Assembly (NCBI GenBank): GCA_025399215.1
Contig: MU621136.1
Span: 1-64,000, forward strand
DNA from: Globomyces pollinis-pini
Taxonomy: Eukaryota; Chytridiomycota; Chytridiomycetes; Rhizophydiales; Globomycetaceae
Direction of reading: 5' to 3'
Length of the DNA stretch: 64,000 nucleotides
Shown piece by piece: positions 21,120 through 31,325 of this stretch. How positions within the stretch are numbered: the first letter of the stretch is position 1; every line of letters begins with the position of its first letter. The notes under the pieces were generated by a model. It was not told where the DNA came from. It was given only the letters and a program-made list of their open reading frames with translations, and ran no database searches. The translations under genes were made by a program, and so were the position numbers.

Positions 21120-22689
21120 ATGGTATTCAGAATTTAGATTCATATTAGTCTTCAACATGGATATTAACTGGAATTATATTTCTAGCATCAATTGTCTTTG
21201 TGATGCTTTTTGGAGAAAGTACGACATTTAGAAGAACTCCAATCGGATCCTTGAACAGATTCTTAAACACAACCCTGCCCAATTTTTCATTGTATTCGAT
21301 CGTTTTTAATATAGCATTTAGAAAGGCTATAAAATATTGTCTTGGGGAACGACTATATGGATGGATAGGATCTGTATTTGGCTATATTGCTCATGATAAA
21401 CATCCGCTTGTTCAATTGTATCAATTAAAACTTCTTAACCGTCAGTTTTTATTTGTTCCTAGTAACTGGGGGACTCTATGTCTTTCTACTGGATGTTGCC
21501 CCTGAAATACCCAATCCATATGTTCCAAAGTACCATTGGTATGTTAAGTAGTATCAAACTCCCTTTATTTAATCTCTGATCAACCTTTGAGATAAATCTA
21601 ATGGAAATTTCAGGTGGATTATTCTCTTTGTGATTGTAACAACCTATGGATCGTTTTTTATCGCATCAAAGAGTAACCCAGGAATGATTACACATACCAA
21701 TATCAAGCATTATTCAAGTTTATACGATTATGATCATATTTTGTTTGAAAAAAGGTTTTGTAAAACTTGTTTGTTGGACAAGTAATACCTTTTCTTTTGA
21801 TTGTTAGACCTGCGCGATCCAAACATTGCAGTGTGTGTAAAACATGTATAGCGAAAATGGAGTAACAGTTTATTCACTTAATGCTTTAGTCACCATTGCG
21901 TTTGGAGTAAATCTGATATTCTAAATTTGAAATAGTCAATAATTGTGTTGGATACAATAATCACCGATGGTTTCTTCTTTTCTTGTGGTTTACTGGTTTA
22001 TACTGTACTTATGGATCATATGCTTCCTGGCAAATCCTACGTCATATTTATGTCAAGTTAGATTTGGCAAATAGTTTAAGGTAAATTTTACACTCTAATG
22101 AAAGATATAAGGATGAAAAAACGGGTGCTCTAGTCCCAGCTTCAACATTTATGTCATTTGGTGTATGAACACTGATTTAACAAATAGTATTTAATGAGAC
22201 TGAAACCATTTGCTGGTGCTCTAGCACTTTTTGCAGGATTAGCATCATTGATTGTTTGGCTGTTCTTCTTTTATCAACTATACTTGATCAAAAATGGCAC
22301 CACAAGTAATGTAAATGTATATTTACCTTTAGCGAATGAAACTTTCAAATGGGAAGACTTGGATGCGGCGATTAAAGCGAAGCAAATAACTGAAATATCT
22401 AGTCTTGTGTTGAAGCATAACCAGAATTACAAGATTGGAAATAACATTGAATCTACAGAAATTGTTGAAGGTAATTTATTATAATACGCGATTAAATTCT
22501 ACAGAAGCCAAAACCAAGCAACGAAAAGGGAAAAAGAAAGTTAATAGATTGGAAGAAGAAGAAGAAATCATGGTACCACTGGACAACATTCAACAGTTAA
22601 AAAACATCTACAACAATTCATTCTTCAACAATTTGTATGAAATTGCCTTCCCAATCAATATTCAATCCTTAAAAACCAATAAAGAATAA
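21120..22689 (+). CDS. SWF1: DHHC palmitoyltransferase, SWF1/ZDHHC4-like
   Basis: S-acylates membrane proteins such as SNAREs in the ER/Golgi. The model removes 21123-21148, 21418-21445, 21539-21613, 21782-21807, 21862-21889, 21907-21935, 22081-22104, 22163-22187 and 22471-22504, giving 424 residues. Membrane segments include TGIIFLASIVFVML and LFLVTGGLYVFLL; SNPGMIT precedes the Cys-rich domain: FCKTC, RSKHCSVCKTC and the catalytic DHHC in KMDHHCVWINNCVGYNN. Later come TFMSFGYLMRLKPF, a membrane pair, a basic-acidic tail and NIYNNSFFNNLYEI, the usual DHHC C-terminal motif. The first coding exon is inferred to be just ATG because a stop precedes the 5' hydrophobic exon; a start at 21203 inside that membrane segment is the alternative. 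Confidence 0.82.
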
Positions 22690-22750
22690 AATTAATTTTC
22701 ATCATTTTTGTTTTTGTGGTTTGAATTCCAAAAGAAATTTTTTCTTGACT

Positions 22751-25700
22751 ATGGCGACACAACCAACACAATTGGAGGTTTTGGAAGCATTAAACACTCT
22801 TTATATAGAGAAATCAACTAATGGAAATCAGAGGAGAGAAGCATCGAAATGGCTGGCAAAATATCAGAAGATGGTACATCATTGTTCAACTAACGATCTC
22901 AAGAGTATTGCTTGGCAAATATCGGATAATATTCTAAGAATGGATGCTCCCATTGAAATGAAGGTTTTCTCTGGTAATTTAATTTCTTACTGCTAATCAT
23001 TTCAAGCTCAAACTTTCAGACAAAAAATCGAATTTGATCTATTATCAGATTTACCAGGTTCAAACGATAAAGTTCAATTGTAAACTAAATGATTTTAATA
23101 TTTTTAGACGAGACAATTTGGTAGATTTATGTAATAATTACAGAAGTGTTAGAAGTATCAACACCCAGCTTTGTATTGCATTAGCTGATTTGGCTATTCA
23201 GATGCCTGAATGGAGCAATCCAGTTGATTATATGATTGAAACTTTTGGAAAAAGTGCGGAAACTTTATCAGTTTTATTGGAATTTCTGTATGTCCTCCCA
23301 GAGGAATTAGCGTATAATACCAAAATCAATTTGGAGGTTGGCAGTTTTATCTAAATTTTAGCCAGCAGAATTCAAGGAGAAAACTCAATCTTTGATAGAG
23401 ATGAATGCTACAAAAGTGTTAAGTTTACTTTTCTCGTTCCTTCAAATGCCAGGTATTTGAGATTCAATGCTCAATCAGTATTAGATCAAACAGATAATGG
23501 TGTGACATTATCTACTTTATCATCTTGGATTAGGACAGGAAATTTAAGTTTTGAAACAATTGAACAGTTTTCGTTGATTAATCTTGCTTTTGAATCCTTA
23601 AAAGTACCACAGACTTTTGATACCTGTGCTGAAATGGTTTCGGAGCTTATTTGGACATCCACTAAGAACGGCAAAAATGAAAAGATGATTCAAGCAATAT
23701 ATCCCCATCTAATTGGCCTTGGTTCATTTCTTAAAGAAAACGTTGAAGATCCGGATATTGTTCGAGGCATTTGCCGTATATTCGTCGACGCTGCTGAAGC
23801 GTAATAATTTAGTTATTGGTAATGATTAGATATTCAGAGTTGATTGTGAACCATTTGGAAGCTTTCCAAGGGATACTAGAAGGATTATTGTTATGTTCTT
23901 CCAATGAGGATATTGAAATAGTAAAAATCACAAGAAATTCATGGTATGTGGTCATAAAAATTTATTTGCAGGTACCTTTTAGCAGAAGAGTTGTCTGGAC
24001 CAGAAAAATTGGAAATCAGGAACCAATTCTTACCAGTATATCGTGCATTAGTAGATATTACGATTAAGCATATGCGATACCCAAATGATTTCGATGGGTT
24101 CTCATCACAAGAAAAGGATGATTTCAGAGACTTTAGACATGATATGGGAGATGTATTAAAAGATTGTATTAGAATACTTGGTGAGGATGCTACACTGCCA
24201 GTACCCTATAATCTGCTTGCCAATGCTTTTGAATCAGCTAGGTCTGGTAATGGTACAATTGTTTGGCAGGATATTGAAGCACCGTTGTTTTCATTAAGGA
24301 CAATGTCTAGTTCAGTGTCTTTGACAGAATCAACATATATTCCAAGAATAATGGAAATGCTACCCAATTTACCTCCACATCCTCGAATCAAATATGCGGC
24401 CATACTTGTAATTGGTAGATACTCTCTCTGGAGTAATAATAATCCAAGTATGCTTTCTTTCCAGCTTGACTTTGTTTCCAATGGATTTCAAGCAGGCGAG
24501 AATGACACCAATATGGCAGCTGCTCGTACATTTAAAGATTTGTGCAAAAATTGCAATAAGGTACGATATAATATTTCCTAACCTTTTTAATAGCACCTTG
24601 TGAATTATTTGGCTCAACTGCACCCCTTTTATACTCAAACCATGCTTACCGTACAACCTGCTGACCAAAGAGATATGTCTGAAGCTGTATCTCACTTGCT
24701 TGCAGCTGTACCCAGGGAAAATTTGGGTGAAGCATTGAGTCTATTTGTTTCACCAACTGTGACGACAATTCATAATTGTCTAAATACCGCACCAGATAGA
24801 CCGACCATGGTGAAACTTAAGGGTTGAAGATTCTTTTTTACTTACTCTTACTAGCATCTATTGAAGAACTTGCCACGCTTGTTCAATTTATTGATAGTGT
24901 TGTCCCACCAGAAGAGCCACACCCACTTGTTCAATATATGGAGGTATATTAAGCAAATTTTAAAGTACAGCAAATTTGGCCAGTAATAGAGCAACTCTTT
25001 ACATCATACGGACATGAGGCTAGGATAGCAGAATCCATTTGTCGACTGTTCCGATACTTTCTTGAAACCACTAAACTACATTCTCAATCAATTCTATCAT
25101 CATTAGTCACACTGATGATGGGTTCATTTCAACAGACCAAATTATCATGTTATATTTGGATGTGTACTAAATGTATAAAAATATTTGGGACAGAAGAACA
25201 GTATCAGAACAGCTTGGGACAATTAGTAGAACAGCTTACTTCCATTGTGATGCAAATGAACCAGGAAGCTGTTGCTACATCTGAAGAGCCAGATTTAGGT
25301 ATTTTAATCCGTTTTAATTTGTATTAGTTATTGAAGAACACCATTATCTCTTGGCTACTTTCATTGATGTCGCACCAGAGTTGTTCTTAACATCATCACT
25401 GTTGCAAATGACATTTGAATGCTCATTAAGTTGTCTTTCAAAACCAACTGTAGTATCGGCTTCAGCAATTTTACAGTATATGATCACCCTTTTTGAATTG
25501 GGCAAAAGACCCAACACTGTTGCTCCAACGATTCTGGCTGGGGTTATACAGAATCATGGACAGCAATTGTTACAATTAGTGTTTCATGGATTGATACATA
25601 CTTTCCTTAGAGATCGAGGAATTGTTTCTGATGTACTCTATTTCATTCAATTAATCAAGTTATAGATATCCGAATTAATTACCCTTATGTCCAATATTGT

Positions 25701-25929
25701 GGGAGATGGTATAGTATTACAAATGATTCAGAGTATTGTACAAGATTATACTGTACACCAAATGTCGAATGAATTGAAAGTTGCATTTATGGGCAAAGTG
25801 ACAAAGTAAGTGTTTTGTAATTAATGAGTTAGTGCATTGACTACTGGACAAACTGTGAGATTAACTTCAGTCTTGACTGATTTTGCAGCAGCATTTGCAA
25901 GACGTAATTTGATTAATAGTCGTAAATAA
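22751..25929 (+). CDS. MTR10: Importin-beta family receptor MTR10/transportin-3
   Basis: Nuclear import receptor for SR and hnRNP-like RNA-binding proteins. Thirteen short introns (25-33 bp except one) leave about 923 residues, the usual family size. It is built of helical HEAT repeats. Family features are the N-terminal ALNTLYIE, YQKMSIAWQISDNIL and FSAQTFRQKIEFDL, then TQLCIALADLAIQMPEW. The C-terminus is SELITLMSNIVGDGIV and ends near ARRNLINSRK. An intron at 22874-22903 is 30 bp, has no in-frame stop and would be missed by a simple frame search, but its removal restores the YQ-x-S-x-x-AW motif. The join across 23058-23112 (55 bp) is the only in-frame solution I found and is uncertain. Confidence 0.85.
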
Positions 25930-26039
25930 AGAGAAAGAAATCCATCCAACAGATATTTATATCCTAATTGCTCTAACTTCTCATGACGTCAACTATTGAA
26001 ATACCCAAAGTATTAAAGTGATAATCAATACATTTAGTT

Positions 26040-26613
26040 TTATTTTGCATAACGGGTAACATACTCCTGTGCCTTGACTTGAAAAGCACTTTGGTTGGTT
26101 TTATACAATTCTGCAATATCAGTATCCAAGGGATCATCCGGGTTTGGTTCAACCAAGAGAGAAATGATTGCATTTAATACACTTCTGATCTTTGTTGCTG
26201 GTTTCCAATTCTAAATTCTAAATTTAAAAAGCGATACCTCTGATTTCAAGACAGCTAAACAAAGATTTCCTTCTTCATCCACATTAGGATGAAATATTTT
26301 GGTAGCAAATTTCACTGTAGGAGGTTTAAAAGGAAATTCATTTGGATATGTTAGAGTCAATTTAAATGTTCCTCCTCGATATGCACTCTCAACCTATAGT
26401 ATTGATTAATAATCAATTAATTCCATTTACCTAATGATATTAGATATAAACTGAAGAATAAATACTGGAGCTTTAAGAGTTGCAGTCCAGCAACTAAGTT
26501 CATCTGCTTGTAATTGCAATGATTCAATTGGAGTACTGTTCAAGTCCATTAGTTCCTATACTAAATCAGGTACTGAATTGTGTTACTTTTGCGATACGTT
26601 TTGTGGATGTCAT
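26040..26613 (-). CDS. Ubiquitin-conjugating enzyme E2, UBE2L3-like
   Basis: Carries ubiquitin on a cysteine for transfer to RING or HECT/RBR ligases. Removing introns 26556-26586 (31 bp), 26394-26465 (72 bp) and 26211-26237 (27 bp) gives 147 residues, a bare UBC fold. Visible motifs are AYRGGTFKLTLTYPNEFPFKPP, KIFHPNVDEEGN with the HPN triad, the catalytic Cys in LCLAVL, and ENWKPATKI, a signature of the UBE2L class rather than UBC4/5. The C-terminus has PNPDDPLDTDIAELY. The 72-bp intron can be read as two introns of 35 and 37 bp abutting each other. The gene is convergent with MTR10, 110 bp away. Confidence 0.88.
26394..26465 (-). other. 72-bp intron interpretable as two abutting short introns in the E2 gene
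   Basis: On the minus strand 26465-26431 (35 bp) and 26430-26394 (37 bp) each begin GTA and end TAG, with no exon between them. Every other intron in the gene is about 30 bp. Confidence 0.55.
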
Positions 26614-27000
26614 TGTAAAATTGGGAAAAGTGTTTTGTATTCTAATTCCAACTTGAGCGAAACAATGAGTCATATTACTTACTGTACCAATCAACAAGTA
26701 GCCATTCAAGTATCCCTTTCTCAAAATACTGTCTTTCTGTGTTGATCTATTGTACAGTGAACCAATGTTTTCATTTCTGAATGGTGTGTGTTTGTACACG
26801 TCTTTAAAAAACTATCGGCAACAGAACAACCGTGACTTGACAGCATCCTCATATACACAAGAACAAAGCGAATCGTGACTAATCCTTTAGAGATTTTAGA
26901 TCTTCCTTCATCCGTTCCAGACACTGTTTCAAATGGACGATTTTGTCCGTTTCATCACAAAACTTTTCTTCAAATCTTGGCCTAGAAACAATTCTTTGAA

Positions 27001-28296
27001 ATGTCGGTTTTGATTCTATTGAAAGCGTTGTTCTTCACTTCCACAGCTGCTTTGGCATGTACTTCATTATACGCTCCTTTGTTTTATTACGATTATTTTG
27101 GATTATCAAAAGAACAGGTTGGATTAATCACTAGTTTAGGACCGTTGATTTCATTGTTTTCTGCACCTTTAACCTTATATATTGGAGAAACTTCAAAAAT
27201 ATTCAATTTAAAAAGGATCTACAATATTATTATTGTTATTGGTACACTAGCATGGCTATCACACACTTTAATTCAGCCAACTGATCCTAATGCATTGCTG
27301 TATATCGTTGTCATTACAATTGTATCGGCATTGACCGTTTCTACGTATAGAGTTGCATTAGATTCTATGACTTTGATGTTACTGGATGGTAAAAAGGACG
27401 GCGACTATGGTCAATGCAAATTATACGGGTCTATATCTTGGGGACTTAGTAGTTTGATTGTAGGATATTTATTGGATGTTACTGGTAATCCTTGGATAAT
27501 CATCTATGTTTTTGTATTCTTCATGATACCATTTTACTTGCTTTCCTTATTGATTAAATGGAACGACCAAACGGATGTCTCTCAGGCGGATAGGGATGTT
27601 GAAACTTCTGATGACTTGCCTGATGCTTCATCATCAGGTGAAATCCAACCTGTTGATGAATCTTCTAGCTTGTTACCAAACAGTACTACAAGCAAAACAC
27701 TATTCCAATCTCTATTTACACTGAAGGTTCTACTCTTCCTTTTCTCTGCTTCATTGGTCGGAATGCAAAACTCTGCAATCAATGCTTACTTATTCATTTA
27801 TTTCTCAACTGTGTGGAAAACATCTTCAACGCTTCTTGGATGGTCCACTCCATTTAGTATTTTTTTCGAGATTCCAACGTTTTACTATGCCAGACAAATC
27901 TCAAACCGACTTGGATATACAAAAATGTTGATCATATCACAATTACTACAACTAACTCGTTTCTTACTTTATATGTATTTACCTGGTTTGATGGGAGATG
28001 CTTTGCATACAACCTTGGGTAGTATTATTCTATTAGCAATTCAAATTACACATGGTGTAAGTTTTGGGCTAGTTTGGACTGCCTGTGTGGACTACGTGCT
28101 GTTCATTGCTCCTTTGAAATATCGTCAGACCTTTATTGGAATCTATTCTACATTTTTTAGTAATGCAGGAGGTATGCTAGGTTCACTATTAGCTGGTTGG
28201 GTTTATGAAAATTATGGATATTTCTATCTATGGGGTTGTTGTTCTGCGATGATAGTAGTGTCGATTATGTCTTTTATTTGGTCGACTTTATTATAG
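27001..28296 (+). CDS. Major facilitator superfamily transporter (MFSD6/LacY-like subgroup)
   Basis: A single exon of 431 residues with 12 predicted helices. The N-terminal half reads ALFFTSTAALACTSLYAPLFYYDYFGLSKEQVG-like, placing it in the MFS_1-like subgroup; after helix 4 there is RVALDSMTLMLL, with the charged pair typical of this group, and YGQCKLYGSISWGLSSLIVGY for helix 5. A cytoplasmic loop of about 55 acidic and Ser-rich residues separates the halves. The C-terminal half has GYTKMLIISQLLQ and a final YENYGYFYLWGCCSAMIVVSI. Substrate cannot be inferred. No intron was needed, which is unusual here. Confidence 0.85.
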   Translation: MSVLILLKALFFTSTAALACTSLYAPLFYYDYFGLSKEQVGLITSLGPLISLFSAPLTLYIGETSKIFNLKRIYNIIIVIGTLAWLSHTLIQPTDPNALLYIVVITIVSALTVSTYRVALDSMTLMLLDGKKDGDYGQCKLYGSISWGLSSLIVGYLLDVTGNPWIIIYVFVFFMIPFYLLSLLIKWNDQTDVSQADRDVETSDDLPDASSSGEIQPVDESSSLLPNSTTSKTLFQSLFTLKVLLFLFSASLVGMQNSAINAYLFIYFSTVWKTSSTLLGWSTPFSIFFEIPTFYYARQISNRLGYTKMLIISQLLQLTRFLLYMYLPGLMGDALHTTLGSIILLAIQITHGVSFGLVWTACVDYVLFIAPLKYRQTFIGIYSTFFSNAGGMLGSLLAGWVYENYGYFYLWGCCSAMIVVSIMSFIWSTLL

Positions 28297-28331
28297 AGGA
28301 TATTTAAATATATTGACTATTTACAAGAAGG

Positions 28332-28337
28332 ACGCGT
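28332..28337. promoter_or_regulatory. MluI cell-cycle box (MCB) upstream of GNAT gene
   Basis: ACGCGT 226 bp upstream of the acetyltransferase start, in a 266-bp intergenic gap that also contains a T-run. It is weak evidence on its own. Confidence 0.2.
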
Positions 28338-28562
28338 TTTTCTTTCGTTAAGCCGAAGTGTCCTAAACAACTATCAACTATAGTCACATGTGTTTACCTT
28401 CAGGATATTGCATTAGTAAATCTTCTGTGTGTAAACGAACATTTAACTAGAAATCCACGGTTTTTTTTTTGTGTTTTGGATTTAAACTGGAAACTGGATT
28501 TTGACAATCATTAGTCCTTGATATACCCGAGAAACAAATACAATATTCACCATTGACAAACA

Positions 28563-29252
28563 ATGAAGTCCCCAAATGGTTCTCAAGTGGTCAAATTCTG
28601 CTTTGAGACATTCAAAACCATTGATATCAAAAATTCACATTTGATGATAAATACTAGAAACTTATCTGGAATATCCGGTACAAGTCAAAACCCAATATCT
28701 AGCTATACCCCAATTTTAAATAGTTATCACTGTTTTGCACATCGCAATAATGTCATGATTGGATATGTATTAGCTAGATTATATCATACGAAATCATTGA
28801 TGTTCAATTCCAAAGCATATTTTCCAGTAGAATATTCAGGATTTGGAAACACATTGGTAGTCAATGAGATTGTAGTGTTACAATCTGAACAACGAACAGG
28901 AATTGGATCCCAATTATTAGATTATTGTTTAAATCAATTACCTAAAGTAAAAGAACAACCTTTCAATGTCGAATTCTCAGTGTTATCAACCAATTTATCA
29001 AGTGAAATCATGTTCAACAAGTTTGCATTGAGAAATAATGCTCATCAGATATCTATTGGACATTGCTCCAAATCGGCTTGGGGAAATTATATTGATTGGA
29101 CTATTGAATTTAATGCAATGAGTTTTTCTAATCAACTCAAAAACAAGTTGTTGGTTAAAAATTCAATCTTTGATTATTTCAGTTATGACACTGGTTATCA
29201 AGGTTACCTCGATAGAAAAGATTTAATTCAAAGAACAAATGATAGAATCTAA
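28563..29252 (+). CDS. GNAT-family N-acetyltransferase
   Basis: A single exon of 229 residues. The acetyl-CoA site is visible as LVVNEIVVLQSEQRTGIGSQLLDYCL, with the Q-x-x-G-x-G turn (QRTGIG) preceded by the beta-4 strand VNEIVVL. Upstream GYVLARLYH fits beta-2/3, and MFNKFALRNN downstream fits the last conserved helix. The arrangement resembles AANAT-like members, but the acceptor substrate is not deducible. The C-terminal 50 residues are outside the fold. Confidence 0.75.
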   Translation: MKSPNGSQVVKFCFETFKTIDIKNSHLMINTRNLSGISGTSQNPISSYTPILNSYHCFAHRNNVMIGYVLARLYHTKSLMFNSKAYFPVEYSGFGNTLVVNEIVVLQSEQRTGIGSQLLDYCLNQLPKVKEQPFNVEFSVLSTNLSSEIMFNKFALRNNAHQISIGHCSKSAWGNYIDWTIEFNAMSFSNQLKNKLLVKNSIFDYFSYDTGYQGYLDRKDLIQRTNDRI

Positions 29253-29354
29253 AGAGAATAAAATAATATGTACTGGATCTCCGTTAACATGCTGTACGTG
29301 TTTATGTTTACTAAAATTAACAATATACAACAATACAATCTTGCCATTTTTAAA

Positions 29355-30104
29355 ATGAACTACATCTATCTATTCTTCATAACTGTCGTTAGTGGACAAG
29401 GGCAATGGGCAGAACGAGTTTATTGGAACGATAATTTATGCAAGGAAAAATACTCTCTTGCCATACGTGTTTTAATTCCCCAAGCACCATGTCAACAATC
29501 TACACCATTAAACCAAATCTGTGAACGTAAATCATTAGGTCAAGTCAAATCTGGTGAAGGAACAGGTTGTTCTCCTGTAGTAAAATCAGAACCAATTGTT
29601 CCATGGTTGCCATCTTCATCTATTGGAACACCTGCTGGATCTAAATTCTTGACCATCACTCAATATACTTCTTCAACATGTGATTCAACAAGTTCCAGCA
29701 TTGAAATGAATAGTTTTGTTGCTGATGGAAAATGTTATGCAGTAGAGACACAAGAATCCTTCTTTACTGCTCAATGTTCTGAAAATGAAGGACAATTATT
29801 GGTATGTAAAGATTCTACCTGTACAAATTGTGATAGTTTACTCAATGCTGGAATCTTTACACAAAAATCAATCTCATTCAAATCAAATCAATGTATGAAC
29901 AGTAATGGATTAGGAATTAAAATGACGTGTACAAATGTTGATTCCAAAATTGTACAGAGTGCAAAACTGACAGCTACTGTTGATTCCAATTCAAGTGGTG
30001 GATCTACAGGTAGCTTACCAACCAACCAAAAGAGTGGTGCATCAACCACACACTATTTGATTGCTTTCTGTTTAGCCCCTTTTGTTCTGTTATTGTTCAC
30101 GTAA
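29355..30104 (+). CDS. Secreted Cys-rich, probably GPI-anchored protein
   Basis: A frame of 249 residues from a Met that starts a clear signal peptide (MNYIYLFFITVVSGQG). The mature region has about 15 cysteines, several in spaced pairs (CKDSTCTNC), and no catalytic motif. The C-terminus has a Ser/Gly linker and a hydrophobic end (HYLIAFCLAPFVLLLFT) with no cytoplasmic tail, the pattern of a GPI signal, with the omega site probably in the SSGGSTGS stretch. An in-frame Met at 29268 would place 29 residues before the signal and is less likely. Function unknown; it sits 81 bp before a secreted lipase on the same strand. Confidence 0.72.
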   Translation: MNYIYLFFITVVSGQGQWAERVYWNDNLCKEKYSLAIRVLIPQAPCQQSTPLNQICERKSLGQVKSGEGTGCSPVVKSEPIVPWLPSSSIGTPAGSKFLTITQYTSSTCDSTSSSIEMNSFVADGKCYAVETQESFFTAQCSENEGQLLVCKDSTCTNCDSLLNAGIFTQKSISFKSNQCMNSNGLGIKMTCTNVDSKIVQSAKLTATVDSNSSGGSTGSLPTNQKSGASTTHYLIAFCLAPFVLLLFT

Positions 30105-30185
30105 CTATTAAATATACAATTTCATTGTTATCTGATCAAGTGATCAATTTGCGATGCTTCCAAATTCTTTTCCAATTTAAGACAA

Positions 30186-31281
30186 ATGATTAAACTATTT
30201 CTATTGTTGAATTGGATCCAAGCTTTGCAATTACCCTTACGATTTGAAATGGATAAACAGCAATTAAATACAAAGGAAGTAACAGAATTGAAGACAAAAC
30301 TCGATTTTAGCAGAAGTAATTTGAATATCAATCTGAATAGTTGTTATAGGTAAATGATTGGTATTTTAATAGAAAAAGGTTCATATTGTTATGAAGATCT
30401 ACAGAATTGGAATTGTACGACATGTTCAGAAACATTGCAAGTATCTGATATAAATATAGTTGGAGAAGTATCAAACTCTTTTGGGTATTCTGAATTTAAA
30501 TATCTAAATGAATTAGTTATGTGGCATATTCAAAATATCTAAATACAATTGTAGTTGCATTTAGAGGAACTCGAAATTTAAACAATTGGATTCGAGATTT
30601 ACGTTGGGCAAAACCAGATTGTCCTTTCCCAGATGCACCTGAAGATGCAAAAATTCATTTAGGATTCTTGCAAACATGGGAGGAATTGAAACCTCAAGTG
30701 ATTGAGAATCTGATGAATTTAACAATGAAATATCCAAAATCTCATCTCTTGATCACTGGTCATTCTTTAGGAGGTGCTATATCCACTTTAGCCGCAGTGG
30801 ATCTCTATTCAAGTTATGCAGATTTGGTAAATTTTGTTTATTTTAATGTTTCAATAGAATGTGCTAGATTGGACAGTATTTACGATTGGAGAACCAAGAG
30901 TGGGAAACCCAGAGTTTGCCCAATGGTTTTCATCTTTCCCATTTATATCATTTAGAGTCATCAATCAAATCGATATCACTCCTCAGTAATTTTGAATAAC
31001 TAACTTTTAGTTTACCTCCAAAATGGTCTGGATTTTTACATTCTGGTAGAGAAGTATGGATTGAAAATGATGAAGGTGATACATTCTATTGTGAAGATGT
31101 TGAAAATCTTGAAAGTAAACAATGTGCTAATAGTAATCATGTATACTCTATGGTAGCACATCTCCAAGTGTGGGATATCAGTATCGGTAGATATGCTTGT
31201 AATCATGGTGATGATCCTGATGATGGAGATTGGCATGAAGACGTATCATACTTGATTAAAAATAACTCGATTGACTTATAA
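30186..31281 (+). CDS. Secreted class 3 (alpha/beta hydrolase) lipase
   Basis: Extracellular triacylglycerol lipase or feruloyl-esterase-like enzyme. Four introns (about 30325-30357, 30485-30516, about 30826-30856 and 30988-31012) leave 324 residues. A signal peptide (MIKLFLLLNWIQAL) is followed by a propeptide-like stretch and SYCYEDLQNWNC. The oxyanion region is VVAFRGTRNLNNWIRDL, the nucleophile elbow GHSLGGA, and FTIGEPRVGNPEFAQW is the conserved block after it. The acid is in QIDITPHLPP, and the base is probably the His in SNHVYSM. The first splice site choice (donor GTTGTT) is the least certain; a stronger-looking GTAAAT donor nearby gives the wrong frame. Confidence 0.85.
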
Positions 31282-31325
31282 ATTTTGGAAATATATTTTT
31301 TTGCAATATTATCTATAATTATCAT

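Noticed and set aside
23457..23482. ATG at 23457 as an independent gene start
   Set aside because: It lies within a 26-bp intron of MTR10; the importin reading frame continues on both sides.
26566..26924. Minus-strand frames upstream of the E2 gene
   Set aside because: They overlap the first E2 exon out of frame and lack family resemblance.
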